Origin: Oscillospiraceae bacterium
GTDB lineage: Bacteria; Bacillota; Clostridia; Oscillospirales; Oscillospiraceae
Length of the DNA stretch: 8,308 nucleotides
Reading direction: 5' to 3'
Assembly: GCA_016296565.1 (NCBI GenBank)
Contig: JAEDJB010000083.1
Span: forward strand, 1 to 8,308
In this document: positions 1 through 5,299 of the stretch, in pieces
Numbering within the stretch: the first letter of the stretch is position 1
How the letters are laid out: every line of letters begins with the position of its first letter
Notes under the pieces: generated by a model
Seen by the model: the letters and a program-made list of their open reading frames with translations, nothing else
What the model was told of the DNA's origin: nothing
The model's database searches: none
Translations under genes and position numbers: made by a program

Positions 1-101
1 CTGCTGCCGGCGGACTTTTCCAGATAGGAGCCCATCAGATTCATGCCGAACAGGAATAAGCTGAGGCCTCCCACCAAAGTCAAAACGTCGAATAAATCCA
101 T
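1..101 (-). CDS. Na+/phosphate cotransporter family protein, N-terminal fragment
   Basis: Only the first 33 codons are inside the window; the gene continues past the left edge. The visible peptide begins MDLFDVLTLVGGLSLFLFG and continues with MNLMGSYLEKSAGS. This matches the first membrane helix of the Na/Pi-cotransporter family (PF02690, YjbB/NptA-like), where a short polar start is followed by a GG-L-LFLFGM-x-M-G helix and then LEK-x-xG. Members of this family move phosphate across the membrane coupled to Na+, and bacterial ones often carry a PhoU-like domain at the C-terminus, which cannot be checked here. The ATG is preceded by AGAGGA about 8 bases upstream. A Pho-box promoter lies just upstream, and the phosphate-specific pst operon is its neighbour, which fits a phosphate role. 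The direction of transport (uptake or export) cannot be told from the fragment. Confidence 0.8.
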   Translation of the reverse strand, partial: MDLFDVLTLVGGLSLFLFGMNLMGSYLEKSAGS

Positions 102-153
102 AGTTTCAATCCTCTTCACGCTTTACAGTTTGTGTCTCTTATTTCTAACAAAA

Positions 154-211
154 ATTTTACAAGAAATAAGTAAAATGAACCACCAGAAAGAGGTTAAATC
201 TATGTTAAATC
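154..211 (-). promoter_or_regulatory. Pho-box promoter of the Na+/Pi cotransporter gene
   Basis: On the minus strand, TTTAACA (203-209) is followed 11 bp later by TTTAACC (192-198), matching the TT(A/T)ACA direct-repeat form of Gram-positive PhoP boxes. A TTTTAC element lies at 170-175 and a -10 box TAAAAT at 154-159. No good -35 hexamer is present 17 bp before the -10, as expected of an activator-dependent promoter. The predicted start is near 147, leaving a leader of about 46 bases. The layout is identical in spacing to the promoters at 4502-4559 and 7671-7728. Confidence 0.75.
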
Positions 212-224
212 CAGAGACGCAGAA

Positions 225-252
225 TCACTGATGGAAGAGCTTCCACCAGTGA
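225..252 (-). terminator. Hairpin after phoU, possible weak terminator
   Basis: Arms 225-236 and 241-252 form a 12-bp stem with a 4-base loop, 40 bases past the phoU stop codon. In RNA from the minus strand the single imperfect position (231/246) becomes a G-U pair, whereas on the plus strand it is an A-C mismatch, so the structure favours the pst-phoU transcript. The following bases are UUCUGCG, a poor U-tract, so termination may be partial, or the hairpin may only protect the 3' end of the mRNA. Confidence 0.5.
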
Positions 253-292
253 ATCAAAGGAAAACAGAACATGAAGATTCGTATCGTTGGAT

Positions 293-982
293 TTACCGTT
301 CCGACCGGTCCGCAGGCACATAGGGCGCGCCGTTTTTGGAACGGCTGCCGGTGATGGCGTATTCCACCCACTCGGCCAGGTTGGTGGCGTGATCGCCGAT
401 GCGCTCCAGGTACTTGGCCACCATCAGGATATCCAGGCACTCTTCCCCCCGGCTGCTGTCGGAGGCGATGATGGCGATCAGCTCCTGCTTGATCCGGTGG
501 AACCAGCCGTCCACCACGTCGTCATAGGCGATGACAGCCCGGGCCAGGTTCAGATCCAGCCGGACAAAGGCCTCCACGCTCTCCCGGACCATGCGGATGG
601 CCTCCTCAGCCATCTGCTCCAGATGGGTCCGGTTTTCCAGACCCGAGGCGCGGATGAAGCCGGACAGCTCGGCAATGTCCGAGGCCTGGTCGCCGATGCG
701 CTCCAGGTCCGTGACCATTTTCAGGGCGGCGGTGACCCGGCGCAGGTCCTTGGCCACCGGCTGCTGCCGGAGCAGAAGCTTGGTGCACAGACCCTCGATC
801 TCCCGCTCCATGGCGTCGATCTCGCTGTCGATGGCAAAGACGTGCTCTGCCAGCTCCCGGGCGTCGGCCTCTTCCCCGTCCAGGGTTTTCACGGACAGGC
901 CAATGGCGTCCTGGCACAAAGCGCCCATCTCGGTCATGAGGGCATACATTTTTTTCATCTGCCGGTTGTACAGATCCCGCAT
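293..982 (-). CDS. phoU: PhoU, phosphate signalling and uptake regulator
   Basis: A 229-residue cytoplasmic protein of normal PhoU length, all-helical and made of two repeated three-helix bundles. The two PhoU repeat signatures are visible: TDLERIGDQASDIAE at about residues 91-105 and KYLERIGDHATNLAE at about 190-204. Their acidic residues are the metal-cluster ligands known in this family. PhoU links the Pst transporter to the PhoR kinase, silencing the Pho response when phosphate is plentiful and restraining Pst uptake. The ATG overlaps the pstB stop codon (TGATG) with GGGGAGG 8 bases upstream, so translation is coupled to pstB. It is the last gene of the pst operon, as in most bacteria. 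The reading frame stays open far upstream through pstB, but only this start has both a ribosome site and the family N-terminus (MRDLYNRQ). Confidence 0.96.
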   Translation of the reverse strand: MRDLYNRQMKKMYALMTEMGALCQDAIGLSVKTLDGEEADARELAEHVFAIDSEIDAMEREIEGLCTKLLLRQQPVAKDLRRVTAALKMVTDLERIGDQASDIAELSGFIRASGLENRTHLEQMAEEAIRMVRESVEAFVRLDLNLARAVIAYDDVVDGWFHRIKQELIAIIASDSSRGEECLDILMVAKYLERIGDHATNLAEWVEYAITGSRSKNGAPYVPADRSER

Positions 983-1770
983 CAGCCAAACCTCCCCGAA
1001 ATGTAAGATTCCGTCCGCTCGTCCGTGGGCATGGAGAAAATCTGGTCCGTGGGGCCGAACTCCACCAGCTCTCCCATGAGGAAGAAGGCGGTCTTGTCCG
1101 ACACGCGGGCGGCCTGCTGCATGTTGTGGGTCACCATGACCACAGTGTATTTCTCTTTCAGCTCCACGGCCAGGTCCTCGATCTTGGCGGTGGAGATGGG
1201 GTCCAGGGCAGAGGTAGACTCGTCCATCAGCAGGACCTCCGGCTGGTTGGCCAGAGCCCGGGCGATGCACAAGCGCTGCTGCTGTCCGCCGGAGAGTCCC
1301 AGGGCGCTGGACTTCAGCCGGTCTTTCACTTCGTCCCAGATGGCGGCGTCCCGGAGGGACTTCTCCACCAGCTGGTCCAGGGTTGCCCGGTCCCGGATTC
1401 CGTGGGTCCGGGGGCCGTAGGCCACATTGTCGTAGATGCTCATGGGGAAGGGATTGGCCTTCTGGAACACCATACCCACCTGCTTGCGCAGCCATGTGGC
1501 GTCAAGGTCCTTGTCGAAAATGTTCTGACCCTCGAAGCATACTTCACCTTCAATGCGCACCCCGGGTACCAGGTCGTTCATGCGGTTGAGGGTCTTGAGG
1601 AATGTGGATTTGCCGCAGCCGGAGGGGCCGATGAGCGCGGTAATCTCGTTGGCCGGAATGGCGACGTTGATCTCTTTCAGGGCGTGGTGGCCCTTGTCCT
1701 GATCGGACGCCTTCTTCCCCGCTGCGCCGTACCACAGGTTTAAATTTTTTGTGGTGATGATATCCGCCAT
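982..1770 (-). CDS. pstB: PstB, ATPase of the phosphate ABC transporter
   Basis: A 262-residue ABC ATPase that powers phosphate import through PstC-PstA at the inner face of the membrane. Visible motifs in order are Walker A GPSGCGKS (48-55), followed by the PstB-typical TFLKTLNRMND, Q-loop Q103 in VFQKANPFPMSIYDNVAYGPR, signature LSGGQQQR (159-166), Walker B VLLMDE ending at E184, D-loop SALDPIST, and H-loop H215. Start ATG is set by AAGGAGG overlapping the pstA stop codon, 8 bases upstream. Two oddities are seen. About ten extra polar residues (AGKKASDQDKGHH) sit between the A-loop YG (14-15) and ALKEIN, where PstB proteins are usually short. The residue after the Walker B glutamate is Ser rather than the common Pro (DESTSALD). 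Neither touches catalytic residues, so the enzyme should be active. Confidence 0.97.
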   Translation of the reverse strand: MADIITTKNLNLWYGAAGKKASDQDKGHHALKEINVAIPANEITALIGPSGCGKSTFLKTLNRMNDLVPGVRIEGEVCFEGQNIFDKDLDATWLRKQVGMVFQKANPFPMSIYDNVAYGPRTHGIRDRATLDQLVEKSLRDAAIWDEVKDRLKSSALGLSGGQQQRLCIARALANQPEVLLMDESTSALDPISTAKIEDLAVELKEKYTVVMVTHNMQQAARVSDKTAFFLMGELVEFGPTDQIFSMPTDERTESYISGRFG

Positions 1771-1783
1771 GGGGGTATCCTCC

Positions 1784-2632
1784 TTAGTGACGTTTCAGTT
1801 TCTTGCCGGCCAGGTTGGCCGCGCCGTTGATGACGAACACCAGCAGCATCAGAATGGCGGCCACGGCAAAGGCCACGCCGGTCTCTCCCCGCTCGTTGGC
1901 GTAGACATACAGGGCAACGGTCAGGGTTGCGGAGGAGGACTGGAGGGACTGGGCAAAGCCGTTGAGCACCAGGCCGAACCCGGCGGTAAAGAGCAGGGCG
2001 GCCGACTCGCCCACAATCCGGCCCACGGCCAGGATGCAGCCGGTGACGATGCCGTCCACGGCGTTGGGCAGAACCACGGTGCGCACCACCCGCCACTTCC
2101 GGGCGCCCAGGGCCAGGGCCCCTTCCCGGTAGGACTGGGGCACGGTCTTCAGGCTCTCCTGGGTGGTCCGCATGATGGTGGGCAGAATCATCAGCACCAG
2201 GGTCAGGCCGCCGGCTAAAATGCCCTGCTGCAGGCCCATGATCTGGATGAAGAAGAGCATACCCACCAGGCCGAAGAGGATGGAGGGCAGGCCGGAAAGG
2301 GTCTCTGCCGCGTACTCAATGAGGGCCACCAGCCGGCGGCTCTTGGCGTACTCCGTCAGGTAGATGGCGGCTCCCACCCCCAGGGGCAGGACCACCGCCA
2401 GGGCCACCAAGATGATGTACAGGGTGTTGAGGATGTTGGGCAGAATGCCGATGGTGTCGTTGATATAGCTGCTCTGGGTGGAGAGCAGGCTCCAGCTGAT
2501 GTTGGGAAGGCCGCGATAGAAAATATAGCCGATGAGGAAGATCAGCAGGGCGCAGGTGATGCCGGCGCACAGATAGAGCAGAAACTTCATCCCATGGTTA
2601 TAGGCTCTGCGGGAGGCAGACATTCCTTTCAT
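1784..2632 (-). CDS. pstA: PstA, phosphate ABC transporter permease
   Basis: A 282-residue membrane permease that pairs with PstC to form the phosphate channel of the PstSCAB importer. About six hydrophobic segments are seen, starting near residues 17-38, 66-92, 112-135, 139-153, 195-217 and 253-274. The conserved region LSGLPSILFGLVGMLFF and the EAA loop contacting PstB (REGALALGARKWRVVR and on, about 169-195) are both PstA-typical. The ATG begins one base after the pstC stop codon, with AAGGAGGGG inside the end of pstC, so the two permeases are translationally coupled. A Met at residue 4 and another at residue 15 are possible later starts, but the ribosome site suits the first. Length is normal for the family. 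Confidence 0.95.
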   Translation of the reverse strand: MKGMSASRRAYNHGMKFLLYLCAGITCALLIFLIGYIFYRGLPNISWSLLSTQSSYINDTIGILPNILNTLYIILVALAVVLPLGVGAAIYLTEYAKSRRLVALIEYAAETLSGLPSILFGLVGMLFFIQIMGLQQGILAGGLTLVLMILPTIMRTTQESLKTVPQSYREGALALGARKWRVVRTVVLPNAVDGIVTGCILAVGRIVGESAALLFTAGFGLVLNGFAQSLQSSSATLTVALYVYANERGETGVAFAVAAILMLLVFVINGAANLAGKKLKRH

Positions 2633-2633
2633 A

Positions 2634-3509
2634 TCACCCCTCCTTCCGTCCCTTGATGAGGACGTTCAGCAAGACGTTGATGAGCATGATGAACAGGAAG
2701 AGCACCAGGCCCACGGAGAACAGGGACTGCCGCCACAGGGAGCCGTAAGCGGCGTAGGACATTTCCGAGGCGATGGCGGTGGTGAGAAAGCGCACCGGCT
2801 GGAACAGGCCAGGCATGTTGGGCACGTTGCCGGAGACCATGATGATGGCCATGGCCTCGCCGATGGCGCGGCCCACGCCCAGGACCACTGCCGTGGCCAC
2901 GCCGCTGCGGGCGGCGGGGAAGGACACCCGAAAGGCCGTTTCCAGCTCCGTTGCCCCCAGGGCCAGAGAGGCCTGCTCATACTCCTCGGGCACAGCCCGG
3001 AGGGAGGTTTCCGCCACCTGAATGATGGAGGGCAGAATCATCACCGCCAGCACCAGGATGGCTGCCAGCAGGGTTGCGCCGGAAGCCAGGTGGAAGGCCT
3101 TCTGAATGGCGGGGACCAGAACGATCATACCCACCAGGCCGTAAACCACCGAGGGGATGCCGGCCAGCAGCTCCACCGCCGTGTGGATCACCGCCGCCAG
3201 CCTGGGGGGCGCTGCCTTGGCCAGGAAGATGGCGGTCATGAGGCCCAGAGGGACCCCCAGGACCACCGCCCCGGCGGTGCCGCAAATGGAGGTGAGCAGG
3301 AAGGGCAAAATCCCGTAGGACCCAGTGCTGGGGGACCAGGTCTCCCCGAAGAGGAAGTCCATAAAGCCAATCTCCCGGATGGCGGGCACGCCGGAGAGAA
3401 TCAGGTAGATGCTGATAAAGAGCACAAAGGCCACCGCCACGATCCCGCACAGCAGGAAGAGCAGGCTCATGCCCCGCTCCAGCGCGTTTCGGCCCAGGGA
3501 AGCTTTCAT
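2634..3509 (-). CDS. pstC: PstC, phosphate ABC transporter permease
   Basis: A membrane permease, 291 residues from the start chosen here, partner of PstA. Hydrophobic segments lie near 15-38, 68-96, 105-133, 146-166, 207-227 and 263-284. Hallmarks are the periplasmic GETWSPSTGSYGILPFL loop (55-71), LLAGIPSVVYGLVGM (114-128) and the EAA loop EQASLALGATELETAFRV followed by GRAIGEAMAI. The start at 3509 is chosen because GGGAGGAGG lies just upstream and the protein then begins with the short basic N-terminus usual for PstC. An in-frame ATG at 3572, with a weaker GAGGA site, would add 21 basic residues (MTELAPLPRKRGRAAKREEAS), but that stretch is encoded by the hairpin between pstS and pstC and looks like leader DNA. 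Some annotation pipelines will choose 3572. Confidence 0.94.
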   Translation of the reverse strand: MKASLGRNALERGMSLLFLLCGIVAVAFVLFISIYLILSGVPAIREIGFMDFLFGETWSPSTGSYGILPFLLTSICGTAGAVVLGVPLGLMTAIFLAKAAPPRLAAVIHTAVELLAGIPSVVYGLVGMIVLVPAIQKAFHLASGATLLAAILVLAVMILPSIIQVAETSLRAVPEEYEQASLALGATELETAFRVSFPAARSGVATAVVLGVGRAIGEAMAIIMVSGNVPNMPGLFQPVRFLTTAIASEMSYAAYGSLWRQSLFSVGLVLFLFIMLINVLLNVLIKGRKEG

Positions 3510-3532
3510 AGACGCCTCCTCCCTTTTTGCTG

Positions 3533-3556
3533 CCCTGCCCCGTTTCCGGGGCAGGG
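3533..3556 (-). promoter_or_regulatory. GAAA-capped hairpin between pstS and pstC
   Basis: In minus-strand RNA a perfect 10-bp GC-rich stem (CCCTGCCCCG paired with CGGGGCAGGG) is closed by a GAAA tetraloop, 37 bases after the pstS stop codon. It is followed by CAGCAAAAAGGG rather than a U-tract, so it is not a standard intrinsic terminator. Such a structure could stop 3' exonucleases and keep pstS mRNA more abundant than the distal genes; a processed, pstS-enriched transcript is known for the Bacillus subtilis pst operon. The role here is inferred. Confidence 0.65.
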
Positions 3557-3593
3557 GTGCCAATTCTGTCATAGGGATTTCCTCAGTCTAGGC

Positions 3594-4460
3594 TCAGGCC
3601 ACAGGCACAGCGCCGGCGGTGCGGATGAGGTCGTTAGCGTCAGCGGAGGTAGCAAAGTCGAAGAAGGCCTGGGCAGCTTCGCTCAGCTGGGTGTCGGCCT
3701 TGGTGACCAGCAGGAAGGGGCGCTGGATCACATAGCTGCCGTCCAGAACGGTGGTCTCGGAGCAGGCAACGCCGCCCACGGTGACCATCTTGATGCCTTC
3801 CTGGTTCTCAGCAGCAGACAGGGAAGCGTAGCCGATGGCGTTGGGGTTGCTCTTGACAGCCTCGATGACAGCGCCGGTGGAGGTCAGCTCCTGGCTGAGC
3901 ACGCAGGTATCCTTGGTGTCGGTGATGGACTCAAAGCCGTCCCGGGTGCCGGAACCGGCCTCACGGCCGATGCAGGCGATGGCGCCGGCCTCGCCGCCCA
4001 GCTCAGACCAGTCGGATACTTCGCCGGTGAAGATGGCGGCGATCTGCTCCAGGCTCAGGTCTTCCACGGGGCAAGCCTCGTTCACGATGACAGCGATGCC
4101 GTCCAGGGCAACCACGGTGCCCTCCAGACCCTTCTCGGTCTCCTCGGCCTTCAGCTCACGGGAGGACAGGCCGATGTCGCAGCTGCCGGTGCTGACAGCC
4201 TCGATGCCGGTGCCGGAGCCAGTGGGATCGTAAGTAACCGTCACGCCGCTGTTGTCAGCCATGAACTGCTCGGACAGAGCGCCGATGACCTTTTCCATGG
4301 AGGTGGAGCCGTTGGTGGATACGGTGCCGGAAATGGTGGTCTCTTCGGTCTGGGCGTCCTGGGCGGGTTCCCCGGCGGTGCCGCCGCAGCCGGCCAGAGA
4401 CAGGGCCAGAACCGCAGAGGCGGCCAGGACACACATGGTCTTTTTCAGATTGCTTTTCAT
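3594..4460 (-). CDS. pstS: PstS, phosphate-binding lipoprotein
   Basis: A 288-residue extracellular solute-binding lipoprotein that captures phosphate and hands it to PstC-PstA. A signal peptide is clear: basic MKSNLKK, hydrophobic core 9-23, and lipobox SLAGC with the lipidated Cys at 25, followed by a short acidic, flexible linker. Phosphate-contact motifs of the family are visible: NGSTSMEKV (50-58), DPTGSGTGIEAV (78-89), DIGLSSREL (95-103) and GREAGSGTRDGFE (165-177). The start ATG has GAGGG upstream, and a Pho-box promoter at 4502-4559 serves this gene directly, making it first in the pstS-pstC-pstA-pstB-phoU operon. An 84-base gap with a hairpin separates it from pstC, whereas the later genes abut or overlap. 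That arrangement fits higher output of the binding protein than of the membrane parts. Confidence 0.96.
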   Translation of the reverse strand: MKSNLKKTMCVLAASAVLALSLAGCGGTAGEPAQDAQTEETTISGTVSTNGSTSMEKVIGALSEQFMADNSGVTVTYDPTGSGTGIEAVSTGSCDIGLSSRELKAEETEKGLEGTVVALDGIAVIVNEACPVEDLSLEQIAAIFTGEVSDWSELGGEAGAIACIGREAGSGTRDGFESITDTKDTCVLSQELTSTGAVIEAVKSNPNAIGYASLSAAENQEGIKMVTVGGVACSETTVLDGSYVIQRPFLLVTKADTQLSEAAQAFFDFATSADANDLIRTAGAVPVA

Positions 4461-4501
4461 TGTTTTTCCCTCGTTTCTTTGAATTTCTTGGGTATGGCTT
4501 T

Positions 4502-4559
4502 AGTGTACCCACCCCGGGTTAAAGAAAAAACCAAAGTATCATAAAGTTTATGTTAAATG
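4502..4559 (-). promoter_or_regulatory. Pho-box promoter of the pst operon
   Basis: Minus strand: TTTAACA (4551-4557), then TTTATG 11 bp further on, TTGG at 4531-4534, TTTAAC at 4518-4523 and a -10 box TACACT at 4502-4507. The predicted start is near 4495, giving a leader of about 35 bases before pstS. The spacing of every element equals that of the phoP and Na+/Pi cotransporter promoters. The second repeat is the most degenerate of the three promoters, but a clean TTTAAC is present at the downstream element. No recognisable -35 box is seen. Confidence 0.72.
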
Positions 4560-4580
4560 GTCCCCTTCGATCCCCCCACA

Positions 4581-4622
4581 TACAAATGAAACAGCCCCTT
4601 CGCCGGAAAGGCGAAGGGGCTG
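4581..4622 (-). terminator. Intrinsic terminator of the phoP-phoR-HD operon
   Basis: A perfect 13-bp stem (4592-4604 with 4610-4622, arm CAGCCCCTTCGCC) with a 5-base loop starts 14 bases past the stop codon of the HD-domain gene. In the minus-strand transcript it is followed by UUUCAUUUGUAU, a moderate U-rich tail. It separates the regulatory operon from the pst promoter immediately downstream. The plus-strand side has no U-tract. Confidence 0.82.
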
Positions 4623-4635
4623 CTGAACGATTGCA

Positions 4636-5295
4636 TCAGATCAGCTGCTGCTCGTTGATGATGAGCTTGAATTGCAGGCCCAGGGTCTCCGCCGCCTTGC
4701 GGCAGAGGGTCATGCGGTTCAGGAAAATCTCAAAGTAGTCCATCACCGACCCGTAGCGGGTGTCGATGTGGAGCTTCAGCTTGATGAGGGTCTTGCTCTC
4801 GTTGATCTTCAGCTCGGCCTTGGTGACGGAATAGTTCACCCGGTCGTGGATATCAAACTTGGAGGTGTCCTGGTTGCGCACCCGGCTGCGGCGCACGTCG
4901 GACTTATCCGCCAGAATCAGGGCGGCGGCCAGGGGGCTCACCGGGGTGCCGGTGCCCTCGTCGTGGTTGCCGATGGCAGTGACCACCTCGGCAATCTCCG
5001 CCGGGTCCATGTGCATGTGGTCCAGCAGGCGGAAGGCCATGACGGCTCCGCTCTGGGAGTGGTCAATGCGGTTGACCAGGTTGCCGATGTCGTGGAGGTA
5101 GGCGGCAATCTGCACCAGCTCCACCTCCCTGGAAGAATAGCCCAAGGTCTCCAGAATGTACTTGCTGTTGGCAGCCACCAGCCCCACGTGGGCAAAGCTG
5201 TGCTCGGTAAAGCCCAGGGCGATGAGGGATTCGTCTGCCTTTTGGATATAGGTCCGGATACCCGGGTCCTTCTTAATCTGCTCAAATGTAATCAA
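4636..5295 (-). CDS. HD-domain phosphohydrolase encoded in the phoPR operon
   Basis: A 219-residue soluble protein. The N-terminal part (about 30-135) is an HD domain with all expected metal ligands: H36 in SFAHVGLV, H68-D69 in AAYLHDIGN, H79 in DHSQSGA, H111 in GNHDEG and D130 in ADKSD. Proteins of this superfamily are metal-dependent phosphohydrolases, often acting on nucleotides or cyclic nucleotides; the substrate here cannot be read from sequence. Residues 135-219 form a second, unassigned domain of alternating strands and helices (FDIHDRVNYSV, then MDYFEIFLNRMTLCRKAAETLG). The start is TTG: no ATG or GTG lies in frame nearby, while AAGGAG sits exactly 7 bases upstream, inside the final codons of phoR. 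It begins four bases after the phoR stop codon and ends at a terminator, so it is the third gene of the phoP-phoR operon and presumably induced by phosphate starvation. Confidence 0.88.
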   Translation of the reverse strand: MITFEQIKKDPGIRTYIQKADESLIALGFTEHSFAHVGLVAANSKYILETLGYSSREVELVQIAAYLHDIGNLVNRIDHSQSGAVMAFRLLDHMHMDPAEIAEVVTAIGNHDEGTGTPVSPLAAALILADKSDVRRSRVRNQDTSKFDIHDRVNYSVTKAELKINESKTLIKLKLHIDTRYGSVMDYFEIFLNRMTLCRKAAETLGLQFKLIINEQQLI

Positions 5296-5299
5296 ACAA

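Noticed and set aside
43..231. 62-residue plus-strand frame in the left intergenic region
   Set aside because: It overlaps the antisense of the cotransporter start and its Pho-box promoter, with no ribosome site and no recognisable motif.
983..1495. Upstream extension of the phoU frame, giving a 400-residue protein
   Set aside because: The extra part lies out of frame inside pstB, whose motifs are intact. Only the ATG at 982 has a ribosome site and matches the PhoU N-terminus.
287..2218. Several plus-strand open frames of 130-240 residues opposite phoU, pstB and pstA
   Set aside because: They mirror conserved genes in GC-rich DNA, their composition is low-complexity, and no known motif appears.
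3510..3572. Longer start for pstC at 3572
   Set aside because: It adds basic residues encoded by a perfect hairpin and has a weaker ribosome site than the ATG at 3509. It is kept as an alternative, not fully excluded.
3090..4544. A 484-residue open frame on the plus strand across pstC and pstS
   Set aside because: It is antisense to two clear genes, rich in Gly, Ala, His and Gln as expected of the reverse of GC-rich codons, shows no domain and has no suitable ribosome site.
4592..4622. 13-bp inverted repeat as a transposon end or bidirectional terminator
   Set aside because: No transposase or target duplication is nearby, and only the minus strand has a U-rich tail, so a simple terminator explains it.
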